From JAVVRI01 sp036654795 (lineage in GTDB: Bacteria > Bacteroidota > Bacteroidia > Bacteroidales > Tannerellaceae): a stretch of 46,745 bases of DNA. Positions 8,443-16,882 of the stretch are shown in pieces. The notes below the pieces were generated by a model, which was not told the origin of the DNA, did not search any database, and saw only the letters and a program-made list of their open reading frames with translations. Position 1 is the first letter of the stretch, and every line of letters begins with the position of its first letter. A program made the translations under genes and the position numbers. The stretch lies in assembly GCA_036654795.1 (NCBI GenBank), contig JAVVRI010000004.1, positions 1 to 46,745 of the forward strand, in the 5' to 3' direction.

Positions 8443-8548
8443 CCTTCACAGCTTTATATAACCCTAAAATCCGCAATTGAATAAACTGACAATATAGCAA
8501 GTGTTATATTCGATTACTTATGACTTATAGATAATTTAAAAGGACTGT

Positions 8549-9532
8549 TTAATTCAACATTAAGCTCATCCAAGAGGGAGCACCCTGCTCAGTTAACAAC
8601 TGAGTAGCGAGGGCTTCTGGGGATAGTTGTGTCAAGTCACGGGCAGTCAGCAGGCTGTTAGGATGTACTTTTATCCAATGCCGGATTAGCCGGTCTTGGT
8701 CTATCACTTGCGCCATTCCCAAGAGGTGTGCTTCGTTTGCTTTTGCCGGACGTTGGTAGCGGGCGGCGGGCGTGTCGTGCTGCAAAGTAACTTCTTGTAG
8801 GATCAGATCACGGATGCGGTCGTTATCGAAAAATAGTTCGGTGACGAGTGGCAGTGCTTCGAGAGCTATCGGCTCTTTTTCGGCAAGTAGCGTGTCGGTC
8901 TTGTTTGGTGGGAGAACGAAAGCCATCCCGACAGCTTCCTCATCGGTGTTGATAGCCACCAGAAGTTTGCCTCCGCCTAGGTGCAGATCGCGAAGGATGG
9001 TGATGAAATCGTCCATTGTATGGAGCATTGCACAGGGACGTTCGCGCAATTTTCGGTCTAAATAGGCGTAAAGCTGTTCCAAGGAAAGTCCTTCGAGAGG
9101 CAAGATGGTCAGTGTCGATTCTTGCACCGGTTGTGTGGGACGTGCATAGAACTCCTCAGCATATCCGAAAGTGGAGGCAAAACCTTGCCGGCGGTAATAC
9201 TCGGAAAGGCGCTGGCTGGCTGGTATCAATGCAGCAAGAGCCACTCCGCGCGATTGCATTACCTGAAAAGCCTCTGCCATCAGCTGTTGCATCAACCCTT
9301 TACCTCGTTCGGACGGTAGGGTGCAGAGTCCGCAGAGATAAGCGACAGATATTTCCGTGCCCCGGTAGGTCATGGTGTAAGGCACCATTTGCAGAACAGA
9401 AACCACCCGCCCCATCCGCTCAATTGTCAGGGTGTTCTCCTCCTTGTAAACGCGATCGAAATAAAGATGGATAAAGTCCGCCGAATCGCCAAACGAGAGG
9501 CGCCATAAGTCCATAATCTGTTGCTTGTCCAT
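8549..9532 (-). CDS. GNAT-family N-acetyltransferase, Eis-like
   Basis: A 327-residue acyltransferase-type protein. The N-terminal half (about 1-140) is a GNAT fold with the acetyl-CoA loop TLPSERGKGLMQQLM, followed by YYRRQGF. The C-terminal part resembles the sterol-carrier-like domain found in Eis-type enhanced-survival acetyltransferases. The substrate is unknown. It starts 13 bp after the DUF2156-type gene on the same strand, so the two are probably co-transcribed; both are acyl-CoA or aminoacyl-transferase folds. Confidence 0.8.
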   Translation of the reverse strand: MDKQQIMDLWRLSFGDSADFIHLYFDRVYKEENTLTIERMGRVVSVLQMVPYTMTYRGTEISVAYLCGLCTLPSERGKGLMQQLMAEAFQVMQSRGVALAALIPASQRLSEYYRRQGFASTFGYAEEFYARPTQPVQESTLTILPLEGLSLEQLYAYLDRKLRERPCAMLHTMDDFITILRDLHLGGGKLLVAINTDEEAVGMAFVLPPNKTDTLLAEKEPIALEALPLVTELFFDNDRIRDLILQEVTLQHDTPAARYQRPAKANEAHLLGMAQVIDQDRLIRHWIKVHPNSLLTARDLTQLSPEALATQLLTEQGAPSWMSLMLN

Positions 9533-9545
9533 ATTTGGGTGTTAT

Positions 9546-10454
9546 TTAACGTAACGGCTTTTTAATTGCCGCATTTTTCTCTAATAAAACAATTGGGTTA
9601 TAAGAAAGTTTAGACTGGCGCAGCCCCGGTATTCCCAAATCCTCTTCACGGTTCACCGAGATGTATTGTGCCGGCAGATGGGCGGCAAACTCGTTGTTGA
9701 TAACGGCAAAGGCGCCGTCGTAATCCACATCCGCCTTTTCTACATGCACGCCGAAGGTGTCGTGTGTGATGGGAGCGCCGAAGGTGAAAGCAATGATCTG
9801 TCCCGCTACGCAGAGCGCTCCGCCACGAAGCCCCAGTTCGCCGAAGTGTTGGAGGGCATAGGTGAGCGAACGCCGCTCATCGTTTAGGTCGTCAGCATCC
9901 TCTTCTGTATGGTTGGCTTTATACCATTTACATTCCAATTGCAAACATTGAGGGACGATGTCGGGGGTGATGGGCACATATTCGTAAGTAAATTGCTTTT
10001 TAAAGTTATTGATATGGTTGCGCTTGGACTGATATTTTTTGCCTTTTAGCAGAGCAAGGTCTTCGCGCAGATAGATGTAGTCATAATAATCTCTTTCGGG
10101 GATGTAGAAGAAGTCTCCGGGCAGAATTGCTTCCAGATCGGACTTTGCGTCCGGCGTAACACCCAGCATGCAAAGAGGATGTCCATGCGCCAGAGAATCT
10201 TTTTCGAGCGTATCTATTGCCTGTTTTAAGTCTCCTTTGCCTACCGGCATCATGTAGGCTATCCGTTTCTTTTCTTCAATCTTGAAACGGATCAACAAAA
10301 AGCCATCGACCTCCACAAATTCGCTGTCGTATAAAAAACGCCAGCTGCACATATTGGAAAAAGAAAAGTCGCAGTTTCGATAATTACTGGGAATTGTGTA
10401 CGAAGAAATAACGTCCCGGTCTTCAATAGTGATGGGTCTAAACGATATGTTCAT
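9546..10454 (-). CDS. DUF2156 domain protein (aminoacyl-transferase-like)
   Basis: A 302-residue cytoplasmic protein of the DUF2156 family, related to the C-terminal catalytic domain of lysyl-phosphatidylglycerol synthases (GNAT fold duplicated). Seen here: ISSYTIPSNYRNCDFSFSNM at the N-terminus, KGKKYQSKRNHINNFKK in the middle, and a C-terminal INREEDLGIPGLRQSKLSY block that matches the family ending. There are no membrane segments, so the flippase half of MprF is absent. The aminoacyl or acyl donor and the acceptor are unknown. First gene of a two-gene minus-strand operon. Confidence 0.8.
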   Translation of the reverse strand: MNISFRPITIEDRDVISSYTIPSNYRNCDFSFSNMCSWRFLYDSEFVEVDGFLLIRFKIEEKKRIAYMMPVGKGDLKQAIDTLEKDSLAHGHPLCMLGVTPDAKSDLEAILPGDFFYIPERDYYDYIYLREDLALLKGKKYQSKRNHINNFKKQFTYEYVPITPDIVPQCLQLECKWYKANHTEEDADDLNDERRSLTYALQHFGELGLRGGALCVAGQIIAFTFGAPITHDTFGVHVEKADVDYDGAFAVINNEFAAHLPAQYISVNREEDLGIPGLRQSKLSYNPIVLLEKNAAIKKPLR

Positions 10455-10479
10455 ATAATTGATTGTGTAAATTGTCGTG

Positions 10480-10487
10480 CAAATATA
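10480..10487 (-). promoter_or_regulatory. -7 box for the DUF2156-GNAT operon
   Basis: The minus strand reads TATATTTG, a match to TAnnTTTG, 25 bp upstream of the DUF2156 gene start. Confidence 0.45.
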
Positions 10488-10619
10488 AAACTAATCTGCA
10501 TGCAATAATGTTTAAGTATGCTTTAAATATTAAATTTCATATCGTGGGGAGGGCAATTACAATAGAAGTGTGAGACGATTCAGAACCCATTGGCTTTCTG
10601 ATTTGATGCTTATGAATCT

Positions 10620-10712
10620 TGTTAACGAGGGCGTCAATAATATAAACGAGGGCGTCGTTTATATTATTGACGCCCTCGTTTATATTAACGACGCCCTCGT
10701 TAATAACTTTGA
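10620..10712. repeat. 21-bp-period palindromic repeat cluster 1
   Basis: The word GAGGGCGTC occurs at 10627-10635 and 10648-10656, and its complement GACGCCCTC at 10669-10677 and 10690-10698. All four are 21 bp apart, and the block forms a near-perfect 80-nt palindrome centred near 10662. The minus strand is open through it (207-bp frame with a TTG start at 10743) and encodes a 7-residue period of the type INEGVVN, INEGVNN, INDALVY, IIDALVN. The block lies between the end of yhcH and the promoter of the next operon. There is no T-run, so it is not a standard terminator. It shares its word, spacing and right flank with the cluster at 12302-12372. The rest of the gap 10455-10751 holds nothing else I recognise. 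Confidence 0.8.
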
Positions 10713-10751
10713 TACCGAGGGACAGGCGGCAAGTACGTAGCAAGCAAACTG

Positions 10752-11198
10752 TTAGACGGCTACCTTTATCACTACTTTACGCAGTGATCCTTCTGCTATG
10801 CATGGCGCGTGGCCGTCTTCCGGGAAGTAGATGACGAACTGGCCGGGGCGGATGTGTGTGTAAGAGGTAGGACGGTCGGCATAGAACGCGATGTCATTTG
10901 CTGTATCATACGGCACGGAGCATTCCTCTAGTTCGTTTCCGGCTTTCCATCCGATTGTTTCGCTGCCGGAAAGGGGGAGCTGGATGTCTATGTAGCGTTT
11001 ATGCGTCTCTATGCGAGCTTCTTGTTCGGGTTTACCGATAATGGTGGAGAGGCTGATCGTCAGGCGGTCGCCATCCAGTTCGATGCGTCCGTCCGGTTGC
11101 TTGCTAAGGTCTGTTGCCCGGATATAGTCGAATGCTTTCTTAAATAAAGGATGGAGTGCCTCCACTCGTTGGCTGTTGTTTAGTGAATCGTGTATCAT
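10752..11198 (-). CDS. YhcH/YjgK/YiaL family protein
   Basis: A 148-residue cupin-like protein of the YhcH/TabA/EbgC family. Members act in sugar metabolism, for example biofilm-linked TabA, sialic-acid-operon YhcH and the EbgC beta-galactosidase subunit. Typical segments are present: THKRYIDIQLPLSG, the metal-site-like FVIYFPEDGHAPCIA, and RKVVIKV at the end. The precise substrate cannot be assigned. It is a single gene with its own promoter, divergent from the hemolysin III gene. Confidence 0.85.
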   Translation of the reverse strand: MIHDSLNNSQRVEALHPLFKKAFDYIRATDLSKQPDGRIELDGDRLTISLSTIIGKPEQEARIETHKRYIDIQLPLSGSETIGWKAGNELEECSVPYDTANDIAFYADRPTSYTHIRPGQFVIYFPEDGHAPCIAEGSLRKVVIKVAV

Positions 11199-11231
11199 GC
11201 TTTTACTATTTAAATGTGTGTTTTAGTAGGA

Positions 11232-11260
11232 CAAATATAACAAATAAGTTCGTAACTTTG
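11232..11260. promoter_or_regulatory. Divergent promoters between yhcH-type gene and hemolysin III gene
   Basis: A minus-strand -7 box TATATTTG lies at 11232-11239, serving the YhcH gene 34 bp away. A plus-strand -7 box TAACTTTG lies at 11253-11260, serving the gene at 11280. The boxes are 13 bp apart. Confidence 0.5.
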
Positions 11261-11279
11261 GGAACGAAAATAAAGAAAG

Positions 11280-11936
11280 ATGGCAAAAAAAAGACAAACG
11301 TACGTTGAGGAGGTGGCCAATGTGCTGACCCACGGTTTTGGAATACTATTTGGACTAGTGGCTACGCTCCTTTTGATGGTAGCTGCCATACGCAATGGAA
11401 GTCCCTGGGTGATTGGCAGTCTGGCGGCATATGCTGTTTGCATGACGTTCTCCTACGTAACCTCTACGCTTTATCATGCTTCCGCTGTAGCGCGCAACAA
11501 GCGAATCCTCCGCCGCTTCGATCATAGCGCCATCTATCTACACATTGCCGGCACCTATACCCCCTTTGCGCTTGTGGCTTTGCGCAATGTAAGTTTTTGG
11601 GGATGGGGGTTGTTTGCTATTGTCTGGATTGCTGCGGTTGTTGGCATCTGGCTTAGTTTCCGTAAGATGAAAAAGAGCAGCAACCTGAAGACCCTTTGCT
11701 ATTTGGTGATGGGGTGGATCGTGGTGATTGCCTTCAAACCATTGATGGATGTCTTTCAGGCAGCCGGAACGATGAACATTCTTTACTGGCTGATAGGTGG
11801 CGGCCTTTTCTACACCCTCGGAACCGTCTTTTTCTATTTCGACAGATATAAATATATGCACTCCGTTTGGCATCTGTTTGTGCTTGGTGGTAGTATATGC
11901 CATTTCTGGTCTATTTATTTATTAATTCCGCAGTGA
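11280..11936 (+). CDS. Hemolysin III family membrane protein (TrhA/PAQR-type)
   Basis: A 218-residue integral membrane protein with about seven hydrophobic segments. It carries the PAQR/hemolysin III signature residues: VLTHGFGILFG near the N-terminus, TSTLYHASA at the second block, the FDHSAIYLHIAGTYTPF stretch, and a C-terminal HLFVLGGSICHFWSIYLL. The conserved Ser and His residues are the proposed metal-dependent hydrolase site of the superfamily. The bacterial role is membrane homeostasis rather than proven haemolysis. Confidence 0.88.
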   Translation: MAKKRQTYVEEVANVLTHGFGILFGLVATLLLMVAAIRNGSPWVIGSLAAYAVCMTFSYVTSTLYHASAVARNKRILRRFDHSAIYLHIAGTYTPFALVALRNVSFWGWGLFAIVWIAAVVGIWLSFRKMKKSSNLKTLCYLVMGWIVVIAFKPLMDVFQAAGTMNILYWLIGGGLFYTLGTVFFYFDRYKYMHSVWHLFVLGGSICHFWSIYLLIPQ

Positions 11937-12301
11937 CTTTTTTCATAAAAAGCACAAGTGTTTGATAAACAAAAGTCTACAAACACTTGGCTATGTCAGA
12001 AAATTCACCTATTTTGGTGCTTGCAAACAATAAATATTGAATAATCAGACATGAAGACAAAATAGCCATAAAATCCGATAAGCTCACACCTTTTGGTGGA
12101 ATATTTCCCATCATGGAGCAGGAAAACTGAGGAAATCAACGGCATTAGATTGATGTCCAGCAGGCTGTAGATTGCTGATAACTTCTCTTCCGCCTCGGTA
12201 CTTTGCCGTACACAGAGAAGAGATGGTTGATTCCGAGCTGTGCCAATACGGTCGCAGCAAGGAAAAGAGGAGCGACTGCAAGATACCTCTGCAATATTAT
12301 C

Positions 12302-12372
12302 GACACCCTCAATAATTCTGCCGACGCCCTCTACAGAATTGTTGACGCCCTCGGCAACAACTTTCATACCGA
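12302..12372. repeat. 21-bp-period repeat cluster 2
   Basis: GACACCCTC at 12302-12310, GACGCCCTC at 12323-12331 and GACGCCCTC at 12344-12352 are spaced exactly 21 bp. The right flank (12353-12372, ending ACTTTCATACCGAG) matches the flank of cluster 1 (ACTTTGATACCGAG). On the minus strand it encodes KVVAEGVNN, SVEGVGR, IIEGVDN, again a 7-residue period. Confidence 0.75.
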
Positions 12373-12373
12373 G

Positions 12374-12410
12374 CAAAGATACAGAATAACCCTTTTATTC
12401 TGTATCTTTG
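12374..12410. promoter_or_regulatory. Palindromic promoter region of sbcDC with a -7 box on each strand
   Basis: A perfect 14-bp inverted repeat pairs 12374-12387 with 12397-12410 around a 9-nt spacer. Its outer ends are TATCTTFG-type boxes: TATCTTTG on the plus strand at 12403-12410 (facing sbcD) and TATCTTTG on the minus strand at 12374-12381 (facing repeat cluster 2). Confidence 0.5.
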
Positions 12411-12434
12411 TCTCTTGAAAAAATAAGGATTGAT

Positions 12435-13679
12435 ATGAATTTACATATACTACATACGGCTGATTGGCATTTGGGGCAAAACTTTTTTGGTTATGATCGG
12501 GAGGAGGAGCATGAGGCTTTTCTCTCCTGGTTGATCGATACGCTGACCGAACAACAGACGGATGTGTTGCTTATCAGCGGTGATGTGTTCGATGTGGCTA
12601 ACCCCTCTGCCTCCGCACAACGCCGTTTCTATCAGTTTCTAAAGGAGGCCAACCTGCGCAATCCCGGTTTGCAAGTTGCCGTCATAGCCGGTAATCATGA
12701 CTCGGCCGCCCGTTTAGAGGTGCCGAATCCGTTGCTGGAGGTGCTGGGTGTTACCATCACCGGATTGGTCAGGCGTACGGACGAGGGGGAGATTGATTAT
12801 GCTTCCCTGCTTATCCCCTTGACCGATCGTAGCGGGAAGCGTCAAGCTTGGTGTATGGCCGTACCCTTCTTGCGGCAGGGAGACTATCCTCCTTCTGAGG
12901 AAGAACACGATACGTACGTAGCCGGCATTCGGCGCATGTACCAGTCGCTTTACGCCTTTGCCAGCAAACAACGGCAAACGGGTGAAGCCATTTTGGCCAC
13001 AGGCCACCTGCATGCCTCCGGTGCTGAACTTTCGGATGATGATCGCAGCGAACGGATCATCATGGGCGGTCTCGAATCTGTATCCGCTGATACCTTTGAT
13101 CCGGGCATCGCTTATACCGCCCTTGGCCATATCCACAAAGCTCAGCGTGTTGGTGGACGGGAGGCGGTGCGCTATGCTGGAAGTCCGTTGCCCATGTCCT
13201 TTTCCGAAAAGAACTATTGCCATCAGGTGGTAGCTATCGAACTGGCCGGGGAGCAGGTTGTACGGATCGACTCTATCCCCATTCCCCGAACGGTGGAACT
13301 GCTTCGCTTACCGTCCCAACCCGCTTGCCCGGAGCAGGTGATGGAGGCACTAACCGCCCTGCCCGAAGCGGTGGAGGGAGACAATACGCCGAAGCCCTAT
13401 CTGGAAGTGCGCGTCCTGCTAACAGAGCCCGATCCCGGCTTCCGCCATCGGGTGGAAGAGGTGCTTGCCACGAAGGCTGTCCGCCTGACCTCCATTCAAC
13501 CCTCTTATCCCAAGCGAAGCGAGGGGGAGCAGGAAGGCCGTCCCCTTTCCTATACCGATCTGCAAAAGATAGATCCGCTGGATATGTTGCGCCACACCTT
13601 TGCCGTGCGCTATGCCGGTGAATTGCCTGAAGATTTAGAACAGTTATTTAAAGAAGTGATGCGAGAGGTTGCCCTATGA
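12435..13679 (+). CDS. sbcD: Exonuclease SbcCD, nuclease subunit SbcD (Mre11-type)
   Basis: Nuclease half of the SbcCD complex, which opens DNA hairpins and processes ends. The calcineurin-like phosphodiesterase motifs appear in order: HTADWHLGQ (residues 7-15), SGDVFD, AGNHDS, ATGHLHASG and ALGHIHKAQ. The ATG at 12435 is preferred over 12408, because family members start a few residues before the first motif and an AAGGA site precedes it. This gives 414 aa, a normal length. The stop overlaps the sbcC start (ATGA at 13676-13679), so the two are translationally coupled. Confidence 0.95.
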   Translation: MNLHILHTADWHLGQNFFGYDREEEHEAFLSWLIDTLTEQQTDVLLISGDVFDVANPSASAQRRFYQFLKEANLRNPGLQVAVIAGNHDSAARLEVPNPLLEVLGVTITGLVRRTDEGEIDYASLLIPLTDRSGKRQAWCMAVPFLRQGDYPPSEEEHDTYVAGIRRMYQSLYAFASKQRQTGEAILATGHLHASGAELSDDDRSERIIMGGLESVSADTFDPGIAYTALGHIHKAQRVGGREAVRYAGSPLPMSFSEKNYCHQVVAIELAGEQVVRIDSIPIPRTVELLRLPSQPACPEQVMEALTALPEAVEGDNTPKPYLEVRVLLTEPDPGFRHRVEEVLATKAVRLTSIQPSYPKRSEGEQEGRPLSYTDLQKIDPLDMLRHTFAVRYAGELPEDLEQLFKEVMREVAL

Positions 13680-16657
13680 AAGTATTAGCCATACGCGGAC
13701 GTAATCTGGCGTCCCTTGAAGGAGTGTTTTCGATTGATTTTACGGTGGAGCCCTTGCTTTCCGCCGGTATCTTTGCTATATCCGGGCCAACGGGTGCAGG
13801 CAAGTCTACGTTGCTGGACGCGATGTGCCTCGCGTTGTTTGCCCGTACACCCCGTACGGATCAGGCGCGCGAGAACAATATACGTCTGAGGGATGTAAAC
13901 GAGGATGTACTGATGCAAAACGACCCTCGTTTCCTGCTGCGGCGGGGGACGACAACCGGTTATGCGGAGGTGGATTTTGTGGCCTTGAACGGCCATCGCT
14001 ATCGTGCCCGTTGGGCGGTGGCGCGTGCTCGGGATAAAGAGAATGGGCGTCTTCAAAATGCCCGTATCACTCTTTTCAATCTGGATAAGAATGAAGAGGA
14101 GTCCGGTAGCCGTACTGAATTGCAAACGCGCATTACCGACTTGATCGGTCTGACTTTCGAACAGTTTACCCGCTCAGTACTGTTGGCGCAAAACGACTTC
14201 TCTACCTTCCTGAAGGCTGAACAGGGCGAAAAGGCTTCGCTGTTGGAGAAGTTGACCGGCACCGAACACTATTCTGCCATCTCCCGCCTTATCTTTGAAA
14301 AGAATGCCGCTGCGCGTGTCGCTTTCGACAAGATAGAGCAACAGATACGGGGTGTCACTCTCCTGAGCGAAGAGGAGGAAGCGACCCTTCGTACAGCCCT
14401 TGCCGCCTCTGACCTTCGGCTGCAACAACTTGAAAAGCAAAAAGCTGAGCTCCGTCTGCTAGAAGAAAGCGTAAAGACTGGTGAACAACAAATCGCCACT
14501 CGACATACGCAGCAGGAACAGGCTGCCGTCGCCCTCGCGCGCGCCACAACTTTACTGGTTACTGCTCGTCAGGAGTATGAAGTATGCAACACTGCTCAGC
14601 AAGCGGCTGAAGCCTCTTTTCGTCAACTGCTTCCCGATTTGCAAGAGGCGCGTAAGATGGATGTTTTGTTGGAGCAGGCTCTCCGAATCACGAACGAAGC
14701 CACTACTCGTTTTAAGGAAGCCAAGAGCCGCCTAACGACTGCCGAAGAGAAGCTGCAAACCTTGAGCCGCCGTCAGCAGCAGGGTGCGGAGGAGGTAGCC
14801 ACCCTTCATGCTTGGCGCGAACGGTATCGGAATAAAGAGAGTATAGCCGAACAGCTTTCCACGCTGTTATTACACTTGGACACTGCCTCCACCGCTCGTT
14901 TGGCTGTGGAGAAGGCTACTCGCAAAATCGCTGCCCTGCAAAAGACAAGTCATGAGCAGGAAGGCCGTGTCGTCATCCTGCAAAAGACGATTGCCGACAA
15001 GCATGCGGCCTTTCTTAGCGGTGAGCAACAAATCACTAGTTTGGAAAGCACTTTGAGCGAAACGCTCCTTTCCGCTCTGGAGCAAAAGATGACCGCTGCC
15101 CGCCTCACCCGCGAAGGTCTGCTAATAGAGCAAGCCCGTTTTGTAGCTACTGGAGATGTGAAAACCTTGCGCGAGAAGCTGACAGAGAATGCCCCTTGTC
15201 CGGTATGTGGCAGCATCAGCCACCCCTACGCCACCCACGAAGCCAACGAAAAGTTGCTGACGCTTACTGCCTCTATCGCCACTATCACCCAGCGTCTACA
15301 AGCTCTTGCGACTGAGGTGGATGCCTTTGACAACCGCCGTAAGCAACTGGCCAAATGGCAGCAACAACAACTGCTGCTCCATAAAACGGTGGCTGAAGCA
15401 GAAAATGCCCTCTCGACCCTCTCCGGTCAGCAGGAATTAACCGCCAATCAGTTAGCGAACGAGCAACAACAATGCCGCGAACACATCGAAGCACAAACCC
15501 AAGCCCTTGCTGCCGCCAATCGCCTATTTGGAAACGATGTTTGGCAGCGCAACTGGCAGCAAGGTCCCGATGCGTTTCGTGAGAGCCTAACTGACTTTGC
15601 TCGTGAGTGGCGCGAAAAGGGCGAGCAACTGCAGTCCCTTGAACGGCAAGAAAGCAGTTGGAAAGCCGAGCGTGAATCGCATGAGTCCTTCCTTCCTTCT
15701 CTGCGGAGCCTATCTGCCGAAGCCTCCGTCGTGCTGGAAAAGAGCCGTGCAGAGTTGGCTATTCACCAAACTACTCGTACTCGTCTGCTGGATGGAAAGT
15801 CTGCCAATGCTGTGGAGCAGACCCATACCCGCCGCATGGAGGAGCTGAAGGCACGCCTCCAGCAACTTCAGACTGTGCAGACCGTCCAGTCCGGTCTAGC
15901 CGAACAACTACGCGGCACTGCCGACCAGATTGCCAAAGAACTTACCGAAGCAAACAATGAGTTAGCTCATCGCCGCACAAGTTTGGAAGCATGGAACAGC
16001 GCTTGGTTTGCCGCATCGCCCAATGCCTCTCCTGATGCTGTATGGACAGAGATTAGCGACTGTCGTAACGATCAATCCTTCCGCCTCCGTACCCATACAG
16101 AACAGAAGCAACGGATTGCCGGTTTACAGGACGAACTGAATGCCCGTCGCTCGGAGAGCGAACGTTGGGCAAAGCTGAACGAACTGGCTGGATCAGCCGA
16201 CGGAGCGAAATTTCGTCGGATTGCGCAAGGTTATACGTTAGATGTGCTGCTCAATTATGCCAACGTCCAGTTACGTGAACTGACTCGCCGTTACCGTCTG
16301 GAACGAGTGCCGGACACGTTGGCCTTGCAAGTGATAGACCGTGATATGTGTGACGAAGTACGTACCGTGCATAGCCTTTCCGGAGGCGAGTCCTTTCTGG
16401 TCTCGCTGGCCTTAGCGCTCGGACTCTCCTCTCTCTCCTCTAACCGGATGAAGGTGGAAAGTCTCTTTATAGATGAAGGTTTCGGCTCTCTTGATGCGGA
16501 AACGCTTCGGATGGCGATGGATGCCCTTGAGAGCCTCCGCACGCAAGGACGCAAGATTGGTGTTATCTCTCACGTACAGGAAATGACTGAACGCATTCCC
16601 GTCCGCATCCAAGTTAGCCGCGCTGGCAATGGGCGCAGCTATCTGGAGGTACAATAA
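13676..16657 (+). CDS. sbcC: Exonuclease SbcCD, ATPase subunit SbcC (Rad50-type)
   Basis: SMC-like ATPase partner of SbcD. Walker A GPTGAGKST is at residues 37-45. Two long coiled-coil arms rich in Gln, Glu, Ala and Leu flank a zinc hook CPVC at 508-511. The C-terminal lobe has the ABC signature HSLSGGESFLVSLALALGLS, Walker B SLFIDEGFGSLDAET and the D-loop, then VISHVQEM. The 993 aa length fits Bacteroidetes SbcC. Overlap with sbcD shows a tight operon. The inverted repeats downstream (16787-16882) probably end the transcript. Confidence 0.95.
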   Translation: MKVLAIRGRNLASLEGVFSIDFTVEPLLSAGIFAISGPTGAGKSTLLDAMCLALFARTPRTDQARENNIRLRDVNEDVLMQNDPRFLLRRGTTTGYAEVDFVALNGHRYRARWAVARARDKENGRLQNARITLFNLDKNEEESGSRTELQTRITDLIGLTFEQFTRSVLLAQNDFSTFLKAEQGEKASLLEKLTGTEHYSAISRLIFEKNAAARVAFDKIEQQIRGVTLLSEEEEATLRTALAASDLRLQQLEKQKAELRLLEESVKTGEQQIATRHTQQEQAAVALARATTLLVTARQEYEVCNTAQQAAEASFRQLLPDLQEARKMDVLLEQALRITNEATTRFKEAKSRLTTAEEKLQTLSRRQQQGAEEVATLHAWRERYRNKESIAEQLSTLLLHLDTASTARLAVEKATRKIAALQKTSHEQEGRVVILQKTIADKHAAFLSGEQQITSLESTLSETLLSALEQKMTAARLTREGLLIEQARFVATGDVKTLREKLTENAPCPVCGSISHPYATHEANEKLLTLTASIATITQRLQALATEVDAFDNRRKQLAKWQQQQLLLHKTVAEAENALSTLSGQQELTANQLANEQQQCREHIEAQTQALAAANRLFGNDVWQRNWQQGPDAFRESLTDFAREWREKGEQLQSLERQESSWKAERESHESFLPSLRSLSAEASVVLEKSRAELAIHQTTRTRLLDGKSANAVEQTHTRRMEELKARLQQLQTVQTVQSGLAEQLRGTADQIAKELTEANNELAHRRTSLEAWNSAWFAASPNASPDAVWTEISDCRNDQSFRLRTHTEQKQRIAGLQDELNARRSESERWAKLNELAGSADGAKFRRIAQGYTLDVLLNYANVQLRELTRRYRLERVPDTLALQVIDRDMCDEVRTVHSLSGGESFLVSLALALGLSSLSSNRMKVESLFIDEGFGSLDAETLRMAMDALESLRTQGRKIGVISHVQEMTERIPVRIQVSRAGNGRSYLEVQ

Positions 16658-16786
16658 TGGTCGCTTAGTTTATATTGATTTTAATTGCAAACAGCCAATA
16701 ATTGTACTGCGTGCAGACGTGCTAGCTCTAACATGCAGTATATTAATGGGAAGGATAAGTCGTATTGCCTTTTTTCTCATATGTCA

Positions 16787-16882
16787 TTATACTTTTGAGC
16801 CAGCTCAAAATAGGTTTTGAGCATGCCAATAATCAATTTTGAGCTGGCTTAAAATTGATTTCTAGCCAGCTCAAAAGTATAA
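16787..16882. repeat. Locus-specific direct and inverted repeats (word TTTTGAGCTGGC)
   Basis: Outer arms 16787-16805 and 16864-16882 form a 19-bp inverted repeat with one G-T-type mismatch. Inside, TTTTGAGCTGGC at 16837-16848 is complementary to both arms and can instead pair locally (CAATTTT/AAAATTG). A further partial copy, GTTTTGAGC, is at 16814-16822. The RNA could therefore take alternative folds. It is probably a duplicated terminator of sbcC, though the T-run is weak. Confidence 0.6.

Larger units (their letters stand above)
11937..12434. other. 498-bp intergenic stretch between hemolysin III gene and sbcD
   Basis: No gene is convincingly identified. It contains a perfect 10-bp inverted repeat (11955-11964 with 11980-11989) that could terminate either side, although a T-rich tail is seen only on the minus strand. 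There is also an unassigned minus-strand open frame, 12376 to 12005 (123 codons, TTG or internal ATG start), with no family I recognise; its N-terminal part encodes repeat cluster 2. The stretch ends with the palindromic promoter region of sbcD. Confidence 0.5.

Noticed and set aside
10620..12372. CRISPR array
   Set aside because: Repeat words are only 9-13 bp at 21-bp spacing with inverted copies, and no cas genes are present.
11994..12376. Insertion-sequence remnant between hemolysin III gene and sbcD
   Set aside because: The odd composition suggested it, but no transposase motif or terminal inverted repeat pair with target duplication could be found.
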